The notes beneath the pieces were generated by a model, which was given only the letters and a program-made list of their open reading frames with translations, was not told the DNA's origin and made no database searches. A stretch of 64,000 nt of DNA. It comes from Cheiracanthium punctorium. Its lineage: Eukaryota > Arthropoda > Arachnida > Araneae > Cheiracanthiidae. The stretch covers positions 124,001 through 188,000 of the forward strand of contig JAWZYV010013165.1 in NCBI GenBank assembly GCA_038373885.1, written 5' to 3'. The translations under genes were made by a program, and so were the position numbers. Below are positions 56,281-64,000 of this stretch, one piece after another (the first letter of the stretch is position 1; each line of letters opens with the position of its first letter).

Positions 56281-56506
56281 GGTGTGTTGTGTTAAGGCCA
56301 ATTATCTGCTCAAGGGATCTAGGCCTAGTAGGGATTGACCTCATTGGGGGACTTTCTAAGGGATCCTAATCAGTATTTACTCGAAGTTTCAGAGAAACTA
56401 CAGAAAACTCCGAACGGATAGGTCGGTGGACGCGACCTAGTTTCGAACCAGGTACCTTCCGTCTCCCAGTTCAAAGCGCTATCGCTATATCACTGGGGTC
56501 TAAACG
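56281..56506 (-). mobile_element. tRNA-derived SINE, family B, copy 2
   Basis: On the minus strand the head has a B-box-like GGTTCGAAACT (plus 56439-56449); the A box is decayed. The tail reads AACACAACACACC, like the CACAACAAC tail of copy 1. TSD CTAATAAG at 56273-56280 and 56507-56514. Shares the TTAGAAAG..TTCGGAGTTTTC body with 24272-24535. Confidence 0.7.
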
Positions 56507-56514
56507 CTAATAAG

Positions 56515-57274
56515 ACAGCTTACTCTATCTAGATCATGAAGAATGGACATAGCATTTACAGTGAAGTGCTACAAAACGAATGAACGATGATGTAGCTTTA
56601 GGAAATAAAAAAAATCTCGTGAAATGGTTGGCAAGTTTTGCTGCTATTAACGATTTACTTCCAAATTTGACGGCGAAAACTCCAATTTGTATGGAACACG
56701 AAGCAAAAGTTTTCTATTTCTATCCACAAACTGTTCATTTTAACGTAAATTGAAGCTAAATAGCATATCTCAGCCGATAGATGCATAACACCAAATCACG
56801 CTTTGTTGGCGTTCATGGAACTTTAGTGAGACTGCTTTCTAGTTTTCACTACGCAATTTTGCATAATTGGGTTGGAAAGTGATTTATAATGAATGAGTTT
56901 GTAATGATTTATCTTTCTGTGGGGGTTGTTTCTAATACCCTCTAGCTAACCGCGGTGCCGTGCAAGATCCCCCATTTAGGACGGTGTTGGTGTGATTGAC
57001 GAGATTGCTACAGTTATGGTATGTTTTAATTCATGGATGTTTGTAAGATTTCTCTGGAAAACCCGAATTGTTTTCAAGTTTGCATTCAAAATGGTGGCAA
57101 ACATTTTCAACATTTGCTGTAAGGAATAATAATGAAAAAAAAATTGAATTAAATTATGCTTTTTAAAAGTAAAATTATCACAGGATTAAGTAACATTGCG
57201 CTTCTCCATTTTTGTTTCACCTCACAAATGAAGTTGTAACAGTCCAACAGAATGTTGGAAATTGTCTTCCACAC
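56515..57274. other. unassigned DNA
   Basis: No gene or repeat relation seen. Confidence 0.45.
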
Positions 57275-57278
57275 TTAA

Positions 57279-57846
57279 CCCTTTAGCGCGCAGTGTTCCC
57301 GCTCTGGGAACACCCAACTCTGACGTTTTGACTGTTGCCAGTCACGAAGAATAGATTGGATTTCTATAAAAATAGTTTCGGGTGACATAGCTCCAAGACA
57401 ATCCTTTACTTTTTAGCACGTCATTTCCAGTAAAAAAATTGTCACGATTATTTTTAACCAGCACTGACATATGCTGAATAATGGGAGAATGGGAGAACAG
57501 CTCGATAGAGTGCCCAATTCTGGAAAAAGGGCAGACGCGTTTCCAGCGCTCGACTTAACTACCAGCAAGATGGCGGACGATCGGAACGTTTATCGCGTGC
57601 CACAGATCTAGAGACCCTTTTTTGACGACAGCTGGCTGTTCTCCCATTCTTCCATTTTTCAGCAGATGTCAGTGCTGTTAAAAATAATCTTTTACGGGAA
57701 CTGACGTGCTAAAAAGTAAAGGATTCTCGTGGAGCTATGTCACCCGCAACTATTTTTATAGAAATCCAATCTATTCTTCGTGACTCGCAACAGTCAAAAC
57801 GTCAGAGTTTGGTGTTCCCAGAGCGGGAACACTGCGCGTTAAAGGG
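57279..57846. mobile_element. piggyBac-type MITE, copy J, two L ends
   Basis: TTAA at 57275-57278 and 57847-57850. Both ends are the L type: CCCTTTAGCGCGCAGTG on the left and CACTGCGCGTTAAAGGG on the right. After the full left arm and apex (GACAGCTGGCTG) the sequence switches directly to the inverted L-specific region, omitting the R arm and R end. This gives about 200-bp terminal inverted repeats. Confidence 0.9.
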
Positions 57847-57980
57847 TTAAGTGCGCTCAAAGAATGGGGCGAGAGGCGTTCGCCCCTTGCATCCGTTACT
57901 CAAGTGTGCGGTTTCAATTTTTTTGTGCCCCTGTGTGAGGAAGGCCACTTAAACTAGAGGGTCTCCTAATTTTGAACGAT

Positions 57981-58245
57981 AGGCCGTGGTAGCAGAGTGG
58001 TTAAGGCGTTGGACTCGTAAACGGAAGGTTGCGGGTTCGATACCGACGTACCACATACGTACATGTAAAATCTGTGGTTCCGAAAGTCCTCTTGGCGGTC
58101 GCAAGAAGTTCTCGAGGGGTGCCAATATTCAGAAGTCCCCCACCTTCTAATAAGGAAAACATTGTGTCGAAAAACTCCGGGAAGGACGTACGTAGCTCTA
58201 AACAAGACGTTCAGTGACGTGAGCTGTCCTCTCCTGGCAAATAAA
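57981..58245 (+). mobile_element. tRNA-derived SINE, family A, with TSD
   Basis: A-box TAGCAGAGTGG (57990-58000) and a perfect B-box GGTTCGATACC (58034-58044). The body has CATGTAAAATCTGTGGTTCC, and the tail is CAAATAAA. A 14-bp TSD with one mismatch, TAATTTTGAACGAT / TAATTTTGAACCAT, lies at 57967-57980 and 58246-58259. The anticodon stem does not pair, so it is not a functional tRNA gene. Confidence 0.85.
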
Positions 58246-58259
58246 TAATTTTGAACCAT

Positions 58260-59016
58260 TAGCAGGTGAGAGACCAACGCCTGGATTATCACACGCAGAG
58301 GTATGGTTTCAACATGGAAGATACTGGTGCCACGACAGATTTTACATCCGCTAGCTCCCTTCAATGTTTCTTGTTTTACAAAGTAAAGTAATTCTCTTCT
58401 CAAATTAACTCTCCTATCCGATTTGCAATTCGTTTGTTAAATGATAAACTTTTTCTTTTCGATCCAAACGCCTTTGCTGCTGCCCTGTTTCACAGATTAT
58501 CGATTTCTAGCAAGAATCGATGCTTAACTTTCACGAAAAGTAATCTGGTATATTAGCTTCCGAGAAATATCCATACAGCCGCTCATCAGCATTTTCGTAA
58601 ACGAGTGCGACTGAAACTTTTTGATGATAAAACTGTTGACTTGTGATAGCTTCACCGAATATTTGGGATTTCCTTGTGTATTGTGCGTTGCATATTTCCG
58701 ATTTCCTTGAAACGCTAAATAGCTTTAAAGTATAGGAGAATGTTAAATGACTTCAAAGCATATTTCTGTTGGGTCATTTCCTCGTATGTTTTACAAAGCA
58801 AAACGTAGAATTACGAATGTCGACTTATGCCGAGTAAAGCTGAGGCAGAAAATCGATTTGTATAAAATTGCATACGGTTATCTTATGTTTTTCGACTTTA
58901 AACGTTAATATTCGATGTCATTGCTTTAGATAAACAGTGTTATTATTGAGAAATTTGCATAGTTTACATTTGAACTGATATTTCTTGATTTTTCAATTTA
59001 ATCGAATGAGATTTTT
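58260..59016. other. unassigned DNA
   Basis: No gene or repeat seen. A minus frame of 145 codons (57966-58403) reads through the SINE and is not a gene. Confidence 0.45.
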
Positions 59017-59027
59017 AAAAAATCAGA

Positions 59028-59434
59028 GTCCCGCAGTGGTCTGGGCGCTGACTACCGCTCCCATAAGAACATGGCAAGTGAAGCAGAATTCGGCTTGGAT
59101 AGTGCTTGGGAGGGTCAACTTCTTCTCGGCTCGACTGCTGTGGGACCGTGTACGTTAATGGGAACTGGTGCACGTAAAATCCGTCGTGGCTCCAATGTCC
59201 TCGAAGTTGTCAAACGAGGACAGTCCCCAAATACCTCTGGGGGTGCCGATTTCCGGGGGTTGGTCCCTCCTCTGGAATTGGTTCAAAATTAGGGGACCCC
59301 GAGCTGAGTCGGGCTTCCTCCCACTGGGGCTCATTAAAATGGAAGCCGCCCCTTCTGCCCATCGCCTGCCTCTTTTGGAGGATCTGGCACTGCCACGCCG
59401 TTGCCAGAGGGCATTAGCAACTTAAAAAAAAAAA
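59028..59434 (+). mobile_element. SINE family A, long form, poly-A tail
   Basis: Head GTCCCGCAGTGGTCTGGGCG; body GGTGCACGTAAAATCCGTCG and TTCAAAATTAGGGGACCCCG; tail an A run of about 17. An AAAAAATCAGA-type TSD lies at about 59017-59027 and after the A run. It is GC-rich against its surroundings. The overlapping 73- and 85-codon frames are SINE sequence. Confidence 0.75.
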
Positions 59435-59445
59435 AAAAAATCAGA

Positions 59446-59998
59446 ATATTTCATACCGTTATGAAAACGAATAGTTACAACTCACACTTGTAAATAAAAT
59501 ATATCCAGTTTATTAATTATTCAACTTTAGTTAAATTTGCGTGTTTATTGTCATTATATTGAACTGAAGTAGTATTTTTCTAAATTAAAATAAGTTAATG
59601 AGGTAAAATTGATATTTTTAAAAGCTGTTTTGATGTTCTAATATTTTTATTTACCAAATTGTTGTCGGAGGCAATTTTGGCATGTTGAATTTGAGTATAC
59701 AGGGTGTCCCAAAAAGGTGGTAATGAGCTTTTTCTTAAGATAAGTGGGCAGAGAGTGGGCTTGAGATAAGTGGGCAATGTAAATTGAAAAAAAAAAATGT
59801 TCAAAATAAGGTCAGAAATAGGACTTCATTAAGAAAAATTCCTCTTATTCATTTACAAAAAGTTACAATTATTAAATTTGCATACGACCCCCCCCACCCG
59901 TACAAAAAATATTCCCAGTAAGTAAAATACACCCCATACACTCATGAGGTGGTGTACCAGATTTCAGGCTTTCATCTTACACCGTCGCAGAAATATCT
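59446..59998. other. AT-rich DNA with a mariner-type end
   Basis: CAGGGTGTCCCAAAAAGGTG at 59701 follows TA and resembles a mariner terminus. AGATAAGTGGGCA repeats twice just inside. No partner end. A C-rich run lies at 59888. Confidence 0.45.
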
Positions 59999-60002
59999 TT
60001 AA

Positions 60003-60162
60003 CCCTTTGAGGCGAACTCTTTCCCAATGCTGAAAAAAGGGCAGCCGTTGCCATCGCTCGACTTAACTACCAGCAAGATGGCGGATGATCGAAACGTTCA
60101 TCGCGTGCCACAGATCTAGAGACCCTTTTTTCAACATTGGGAAAGGGTTGCGCCTCAAAGGG
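60003..60162. mobile_element. piggyBac-type MITE, copy K, 160 bp, two R ends
   Basis: Perfect TTAA at 59999-60002 and 60163-60166. Left end CCCTTTGAGGCGAACTC and right end GGTTGCGCCTCAAAGGG are both R type. One arm (CAGCCGTTGCC to GAGACCCTTTTTT) joins directly to CAACATTGGGAAAGGG. The smallest complete family member here. Confidence 0.9.
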
Positions 60163-60274
60163 TTAAAGCTGCATCCGTACGTCCAAGTTTCCGATGCAAT
60201 TTGGATCTGCATTTGAAGGTGGTTGTGTTAACCCTTTATGTCACCGTTTTTCATATCTGCAACATGCCACCTAA

Positions 60275-60727
60275 CCCTTTGTGGCGCAACCCTTTCCCAA
60301 TGCTGAAAAATGGGCAGCCGTTGCCATCGCTCGACTTTATCATGGCTCGACGACAGCTTGCTTTGCCGCACAGCCAGCTGTGTCAAAAAAGGGTCTCTAG
60401 ATCTGTGGCACGCGTTGAACGTTTTGATCGTCGGCCATCTTGCTGGTACTTAAGTCGAGCGATGGCACCGACTGCCCTTTTTTCAGCATTGGGCAATCTA
60501 TCCAGCTGTTCTCGCATTCTTCCATTTTTCAGCAGATGTCATTGCTGTTAAAAATAATCGTGACCATTTTTTTACGGGAAATGACGTGCTAAAAAGTAAA
60601 GGATTCTCGTGGAACTATGTCACCCACAACAATTTAATAGAAATCAAATCTATTCTTCGTGACTGGCAATAGTCAAAAGGTCAGAGTTTGGTGTTCCCAG
60701 AGCGGCAACACACTGAGCGTTAAAGGG
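60275..60727 (-). mobile_element. piggyBac-type foldback MITE, copy L
   Basis: CTAA at 60271-60274 and TTAA at 60728-60731. R end CCCTTTGTGGCGCAACCC left, L end GAGCGTTAAAGGG right. The R-side arm is cut short at CGACTTTATCATGGC, then the apex and the full second arm follow. Confidence 0.87.
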
Positions 60728-60734
60728 TTAACTC

Positions 60735-61477
60735 TCCACAAAAGTATCTATAGAAAATGTATGACTTCAAATGAAAGACTAATAATAATTAGCGTAAGAC
60801 TGCTACTCGAATGAGTAAAAAGGTAAAACTATACGAGCTCTAATTTCTAATGTACATAAATAACCTCTAAAAGTAACATAGAAAACAGAAAACTAAGTTT
60901 AGCTACATGTCAGGCAGCAGATCGATTGATTAAACTTGGTTTACATTAGAACCCCGAAAGGGAAGCAGCACAGTGCTTGTGAGGGTGAACTCTTTTCTCG
61001 ACAGCCTCTTAAATAGGCCGTGCACACTACAAAAAGTATTTACCTAGATTACAGCACAACGTGTGGGTAAACGTAGAGCCAGCATTTTTATCATGAAAAG
61101 ACTGTGTCAATTTGTTGTACAAGGTGTTTCGTGATTGGCTTATTAACGTCATTACGTGAATTAAAACACACAGTGATGCATTCAAAGCTGCAGCACTTGT
61201 GCTGTATTATTGTAAAGCAATATGTGCATTAAAATTACAAGTTTTTTTTTTACAGTGTACGCCAAAGATGCTGGTGCAAAATCTATAGTGTCTTTAATGT
61301 CCTCCATGTTCAAAAAATACCTCAGGGGCTGCAATCCAGATGCTAGGTCTCTCATACAGAATTTGTTTAAAATTGGTAGACCACTCAAAGGGGGCAACGT
61401 TGGTATGCCTACTAGGTGCCCCCTTATAAATAAATGATCAACATCTCCGGACCTCATAGCGGTCAAGCCTGCAAGAC
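60735..61477. other. unassigned DNA
   Basis: Overlapping frames on both strands at 61182-61466 (71 and 94 codons) are not recognised. No TIRs noticed. Confidence 0.4.
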
Positions 61478-61540
61478 CTGGTAACAGTCAAAACGTCAGA
61501 GTTTGGTGTTCCCAGAGCGGGAAAACTGCGCGTTAAAGGG
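61478..61540 (-). mobile_element. piggyBac-type MITE, copy M (L tip only)
   Basis: From CTGGTAACAGTCAAAACGTC to CGCGTTAAAGGG, followed by CTAA (mutated TTAA). Only about 63 bp of the L end remain. Confidence 0.8.
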
Positions 61541-61544
61541 CTAA

Positions 61545-62354
61545 AAAGACCTCCACCTAATGTACCCCATCCTAACACAGATAGTCCTCGTTTAACTTTG
61601 CCTTAACCAAAACCCAAACAAAATTAAAAGTTAGACAGAAATCACAGCAGTCAGTCTCACTGTCAATTAAAATAACTGTATTTAAGTATACTCATATTTA
61701 TTTTACAACTTTCTTGAAATGGAATTGAATTTTTCACTTATAATCACAACGATTTTTATAAAATTCTTTAAATCAAACTCTCCCGTCCCTAAGATAAATA
61801 TTTCTTTTCTATATTTACATTTGTCAAGTGCTTCTAATTTCTAGATAAATGTTTGTCTTCAATAAGTTCTCTTTCTAGAAGAAAAAAAGAAACTCTCCTA
61901 AATTTCTATCAAATAGTTTGCTTTCGCGAAAGAAATTCCTTTTAATTCCTTTTATGTACCTTTAAAGTTAAAAAAAATATATTTATTCGATTCCAAATGG
62001 ACTTTGCTTTGGAAATTCCATTTGAATGATTCATTTATTTTTTCAAACGAAAAATCATTAAATCTGTTAGTAATTGAAGCTTTGACGAGTTTTATTTGCA
62101 TTACTTCTTAATTAAAATTAAAAATATTAAATTAATTTTGCTGTCTTGTCCCATATAGGCTCTGTAAAGCAGAAAGAGCTTTGGAATAAAAAAGTTTTAT
62201 CGATATATACAGGGTGTATAGTGAATAAGTTAAGGGGAAATATTGTTTATGCAGCCATGTTGCTAGAGTTAGGGGTGTGTCCCCTATTAAACCCCAGTGC
62301 AGAAATGTTCGTTTTGGTTAAAACAAGGCTACAAGAGGGCTATCCACCTGGGTG
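61545..62354. other. AT-rich DNA, possible mariner-type end
   Basis: CAGGGTGTATAGTGAATAAG at 62211 after TA could be a mariner terminus. An 81-codon plus frame (62146-62391) is not recognised. Confidence 0.4.
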
Positions 62355-62545
62355 GGATGCCTTGGGTAGAGGACTTTTTAAGGAGTTCTAATGCATGTCC
62401 ACGTTACATCTAGAGAAAAACGACCAAAACTCTCGATTGCTAGATTGATTGCCCGGAAGCTTCACAATTTTAAGGAGTTCTAATGTGTATTTACGTTACA
62501 TAGGGAGAAAACTATCCAAAACTCCAGACCGTTAGATTGATGCCC
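62355..62545 (-). repeat. SINE-B-like tail segment, tandemly repeated
   Basis: TTTTTAAGGAGTTCTAATGC..GTTACAT..GAGAAAA..CCAAAACTC..TTAGATTGAT occurs twice, about 90-100 bp apart. It resembles the AAGGGATCCTAAT..CAGAAAACTCCGAACGG segment of the SINEs at 24.3 and 56.3 kb. Confidence 0.45.
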
Positions 62546-62679
62546 GCACGATAGGGCCGAAAAAAAAACTAGAAAACAAAAACACCGAAAACTTCAGACC
62601 GTATCAAGTATTAAGAAAGGTATTATTAAGTAGTATTAAGTATTAAGAAAGGTAGTTATCGATAAATAATTAACACACC

Positions 62680-62880
62680 ATGGCCCAGTGGATAAAGCCA
62701 CTGAACACGGTAGATGGCTGGATTGTAAAGGTCCCGAGTTCGGGAATATCGCGTGGCCATCGATCTAAAGATCTGGAGTTCGGGGCGGTTTTCTCCAGAT
62801 TTAACATGAATAAGCGGTCGAGTCCCTTAAAATGTCCTCCATCGAAATCACTCCTCCTTAGCTAGCTTCTAGTAGCTTTT
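62680..62880 (+). mobile_element. tRNA-like SINE candidate
   Basis: An A-box TGGCCCAGTGG (62682-62692) is good; the B-box-like GAGTTCGGGAATATC is poor. No TSD was recognised, and the ACAATACAATACAG simple stretch follows. Low certainty. Confidence 0.4.
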
Positions 62881-63182
62881 CCTTAATACACAATACAATA
62901 CAGTACATTAATGCAATACTGATACTCTTAATGCTGTTCTACTGTAGAAACATTTGTTTGAAAGCAAAGAAATTGATGGAGTAGTAGTAAACTCTTGCTT
63001 TCTATGCCCAATCAAAAAAAAAAAAAGTTTAAACGTGTTTTTTTATATATATATAAAAGTGTTTGGTATGAAATACGAACTGAAACAGTTTATGAATCCT
63101 TCAGAACATATCAATCTTTATAGAAATGTAATATGCTTTCTTCATAATATACGTTTCTAGCATATTACTTTAACATGAAATA

Positions 63183-64000
63183 CAGGGTGTCTATAAATGA
63201 TGGACCCGATTTTAAAAAATCATATTTTCAAAAGTTCTCGACGGAATAAAATAATTAATGCGTAAAAATAACGAGAAAAGCTCGAAGTTTTTTTTATTAC
63301 TAACAGATAGTATTTTTTACCTTATAAATGTTCAATATGTGACCCTTTTGTCACACGGCATACGTCCAATCGATAATCTAGTTCATTCCACACATTTTGT
63401 AACATGTTTCTGGTAATGGTTTGTAATGCTGCAGAAATGCGTTGTTTCAATTCTGGGAGTGTGTTCGGCATTGGCTGTACGAAAACACGGTCTTTGACGT
63501 AACCCCATAGAAAGAAATCGCATGGGGTTAGGTCAGGAGATCTTGGTGGCCATGTTAATAACGTTAAATCATCGTCACACGCACGGCCTATCCATCTTTG
63601 TGGAAGCACATTGTTTAAGTAACTACGAACCGTCAAAGACCAATGAGGAGGTGCTCCATCTTGTTGGAAGATAAAATCTGGACTGTCCTCAAGCAGTTGT
63701 GGAAATAACCAAATTTCCAGCATGTCGAGATAATTGTCACCTGTGACAGTTTTTTCACCGAAGAAAAAAGGCCCATAAATTTTTTCACACGACATTGCAC
63801 AGAAAACGTTTACTTTGGGTGAATCTCTCATAAACTGTTGAAATTGATGAGGATTTTCACTTCCCCACACTCTGACATTGTGACGATTAACATGTCCTGA
63901 TAAATGGAATGTCGATTCATCTGAAAATACCAATTTTTTGCCAAAATTAGGATTTTGTAATTCCATTAGCATGCGTTCACAAAAGTCTAATCGACGCACT
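63183..64000 (-). mobile_element. Tc1/mariner-superfamily transposon, right part
   Basis: Terminus CAGGGTGTCTATAAATGATG after a TA (63181-63182), about 140 bp of non-coding 3' end, then the transposase on the minus strand. The other end lies beyond the window. The open coding sequence suggests a young or recently active insertion. Confidence 0.85.
63322..64000 (-). CDS. Tc1/mariner-type DDD transposase, C-terminal part
   Basis: Cut-and-paste transposase acting on its own TIRs in the nucleus. About 225 residues are visible, cut at the window edge on the N-terminal side, so the start codon is not in view; the visible GTG at the edge is internal. Catalytic signature: D27 in VFSDESTFHLSGHVNRHN, D114 in FQQDGAPPHW, and D156 in WPPRSPDLTPCDFFLWGYVK, with 41 residues between the last two aspartates (DD41D-like spacing). 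RWIGR and the C-terminal GSHIEHL are usual in arthropod relatives. There are no stops or frameshifts. The N-terminal helix-turn-helix domains must lie off-window. Confidence 0.9.
   Translation of the reverse strand, partial: VRRLDFCERMLMELQNPNFGKKLVFSDESTFHLSGHVNRHNVRVWGSENPHQFQQFMRDSPKVNVFCAMSCEKIYGPFFFGEKTVTGDNYLDMLEIWLFPQLLEDSPDFIFQQDGAPPHWSLTVRSYLNNVLPQRWIGRACDDDLTLLTWPPRSPDLTPCDFFLWGYVKDRVFVQPMPNTLPELKQRISAALQTITRNMLQNVWNELDYRLDVCRVTKGSHIEHL

Noticed and set aside
57981..58055. Functional tRNA gene
   Set aside because: A and B boxes are good but the anticodon stem does not pair. A SINE body, tail and 14-bp TSD show it is a retroposed tRNA-derived SINE.
60229..60243. TTAACCCTTTATG as another piggyBac end
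   Set aside because: Matches only the first ten bases; the following sequence is unlike either L or R end.

Overview
This window looks like intergenic DNA from an AT-rich, repeat-dense animal genome. An arthropod, perhaps a chelicerate, is my inference from the mix of piggyBac-, hAT-, mariner- and pogo-type elements, Helitrons, tRNA-derived SINEs and Jockey-like remnants. The sequence alone does not fix the species. I find no convincing host protein gene, rRNA gene or functional tRNA gene. The only long uninterrupted protein of a known family is a Tc1/mariner-type transposase running off the right edge. The other reading frames are short, biased or explained by repeats.

Layout. 1-3.3 kb: two piggyBac-type foldback MITEs in AT-rich DNA. 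3.4-14.2 kb: a direct tandem duplication (about 4.5 kb, then 6.2 kb). The second unit is longer because of later insertions, several with clean target-site duplications (TSDs) and empty sites in the first unit. 14.3-17 kb: a nest in which a hAT-like element is interrupted by another hAT-like element, then by a non-autonomous Helitron, which itself carries a small hAT element. 17-20 kb: diverged copies of a MITE rich in TGACGTCA motifs, and a second Helitron-like 5' end. 20-24.6 kb: a long-TIR mariner-type foldback, a decayed non-LTR reverse transcriptase tail, and a pogo-like MITE with a SINE inside it. 24.6-33.7 kb: dispersed repeats, hAT MITEs, a piggyBac MITE and foldbacks. 34.5-37 kb: a 2.4-kb repeat-bearing element I cannot assign to a superfamily, with 173-bp and 464-bp tandem arrays. 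37-43.2 kb: diverged direct repeats and three more piggyBac MITEs. 43-52.5 kb: mostly unassigned AT-rich DNA with microsatellites, a diverged 400-bp repeat pair, a hAT MITE and piggyBac pieces. 52.6-54.6 kb: two TGACGTCA MITEs in a row, the second split by a 5'-truncated Jockey-like retrotransposon. 55-63 kb: SINEs with TSDs and five more piggyBac MITEs or fragments. 63.2-64 kb: the mariner-type element.

The most useful content is historical. Insertions can be ordered by nesting and by comparing the two halves of the duplication. The best candidates for something little described are the foldback piggyBac MITE family with swapped ends, the 34.5-37 kb element, and the TGACGTCA-rich MITE. Element boundaries come from reading TIRs and TSDs by eye. 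Family names below the superfamily level, and all divergence statements, would need alignment or database searches.
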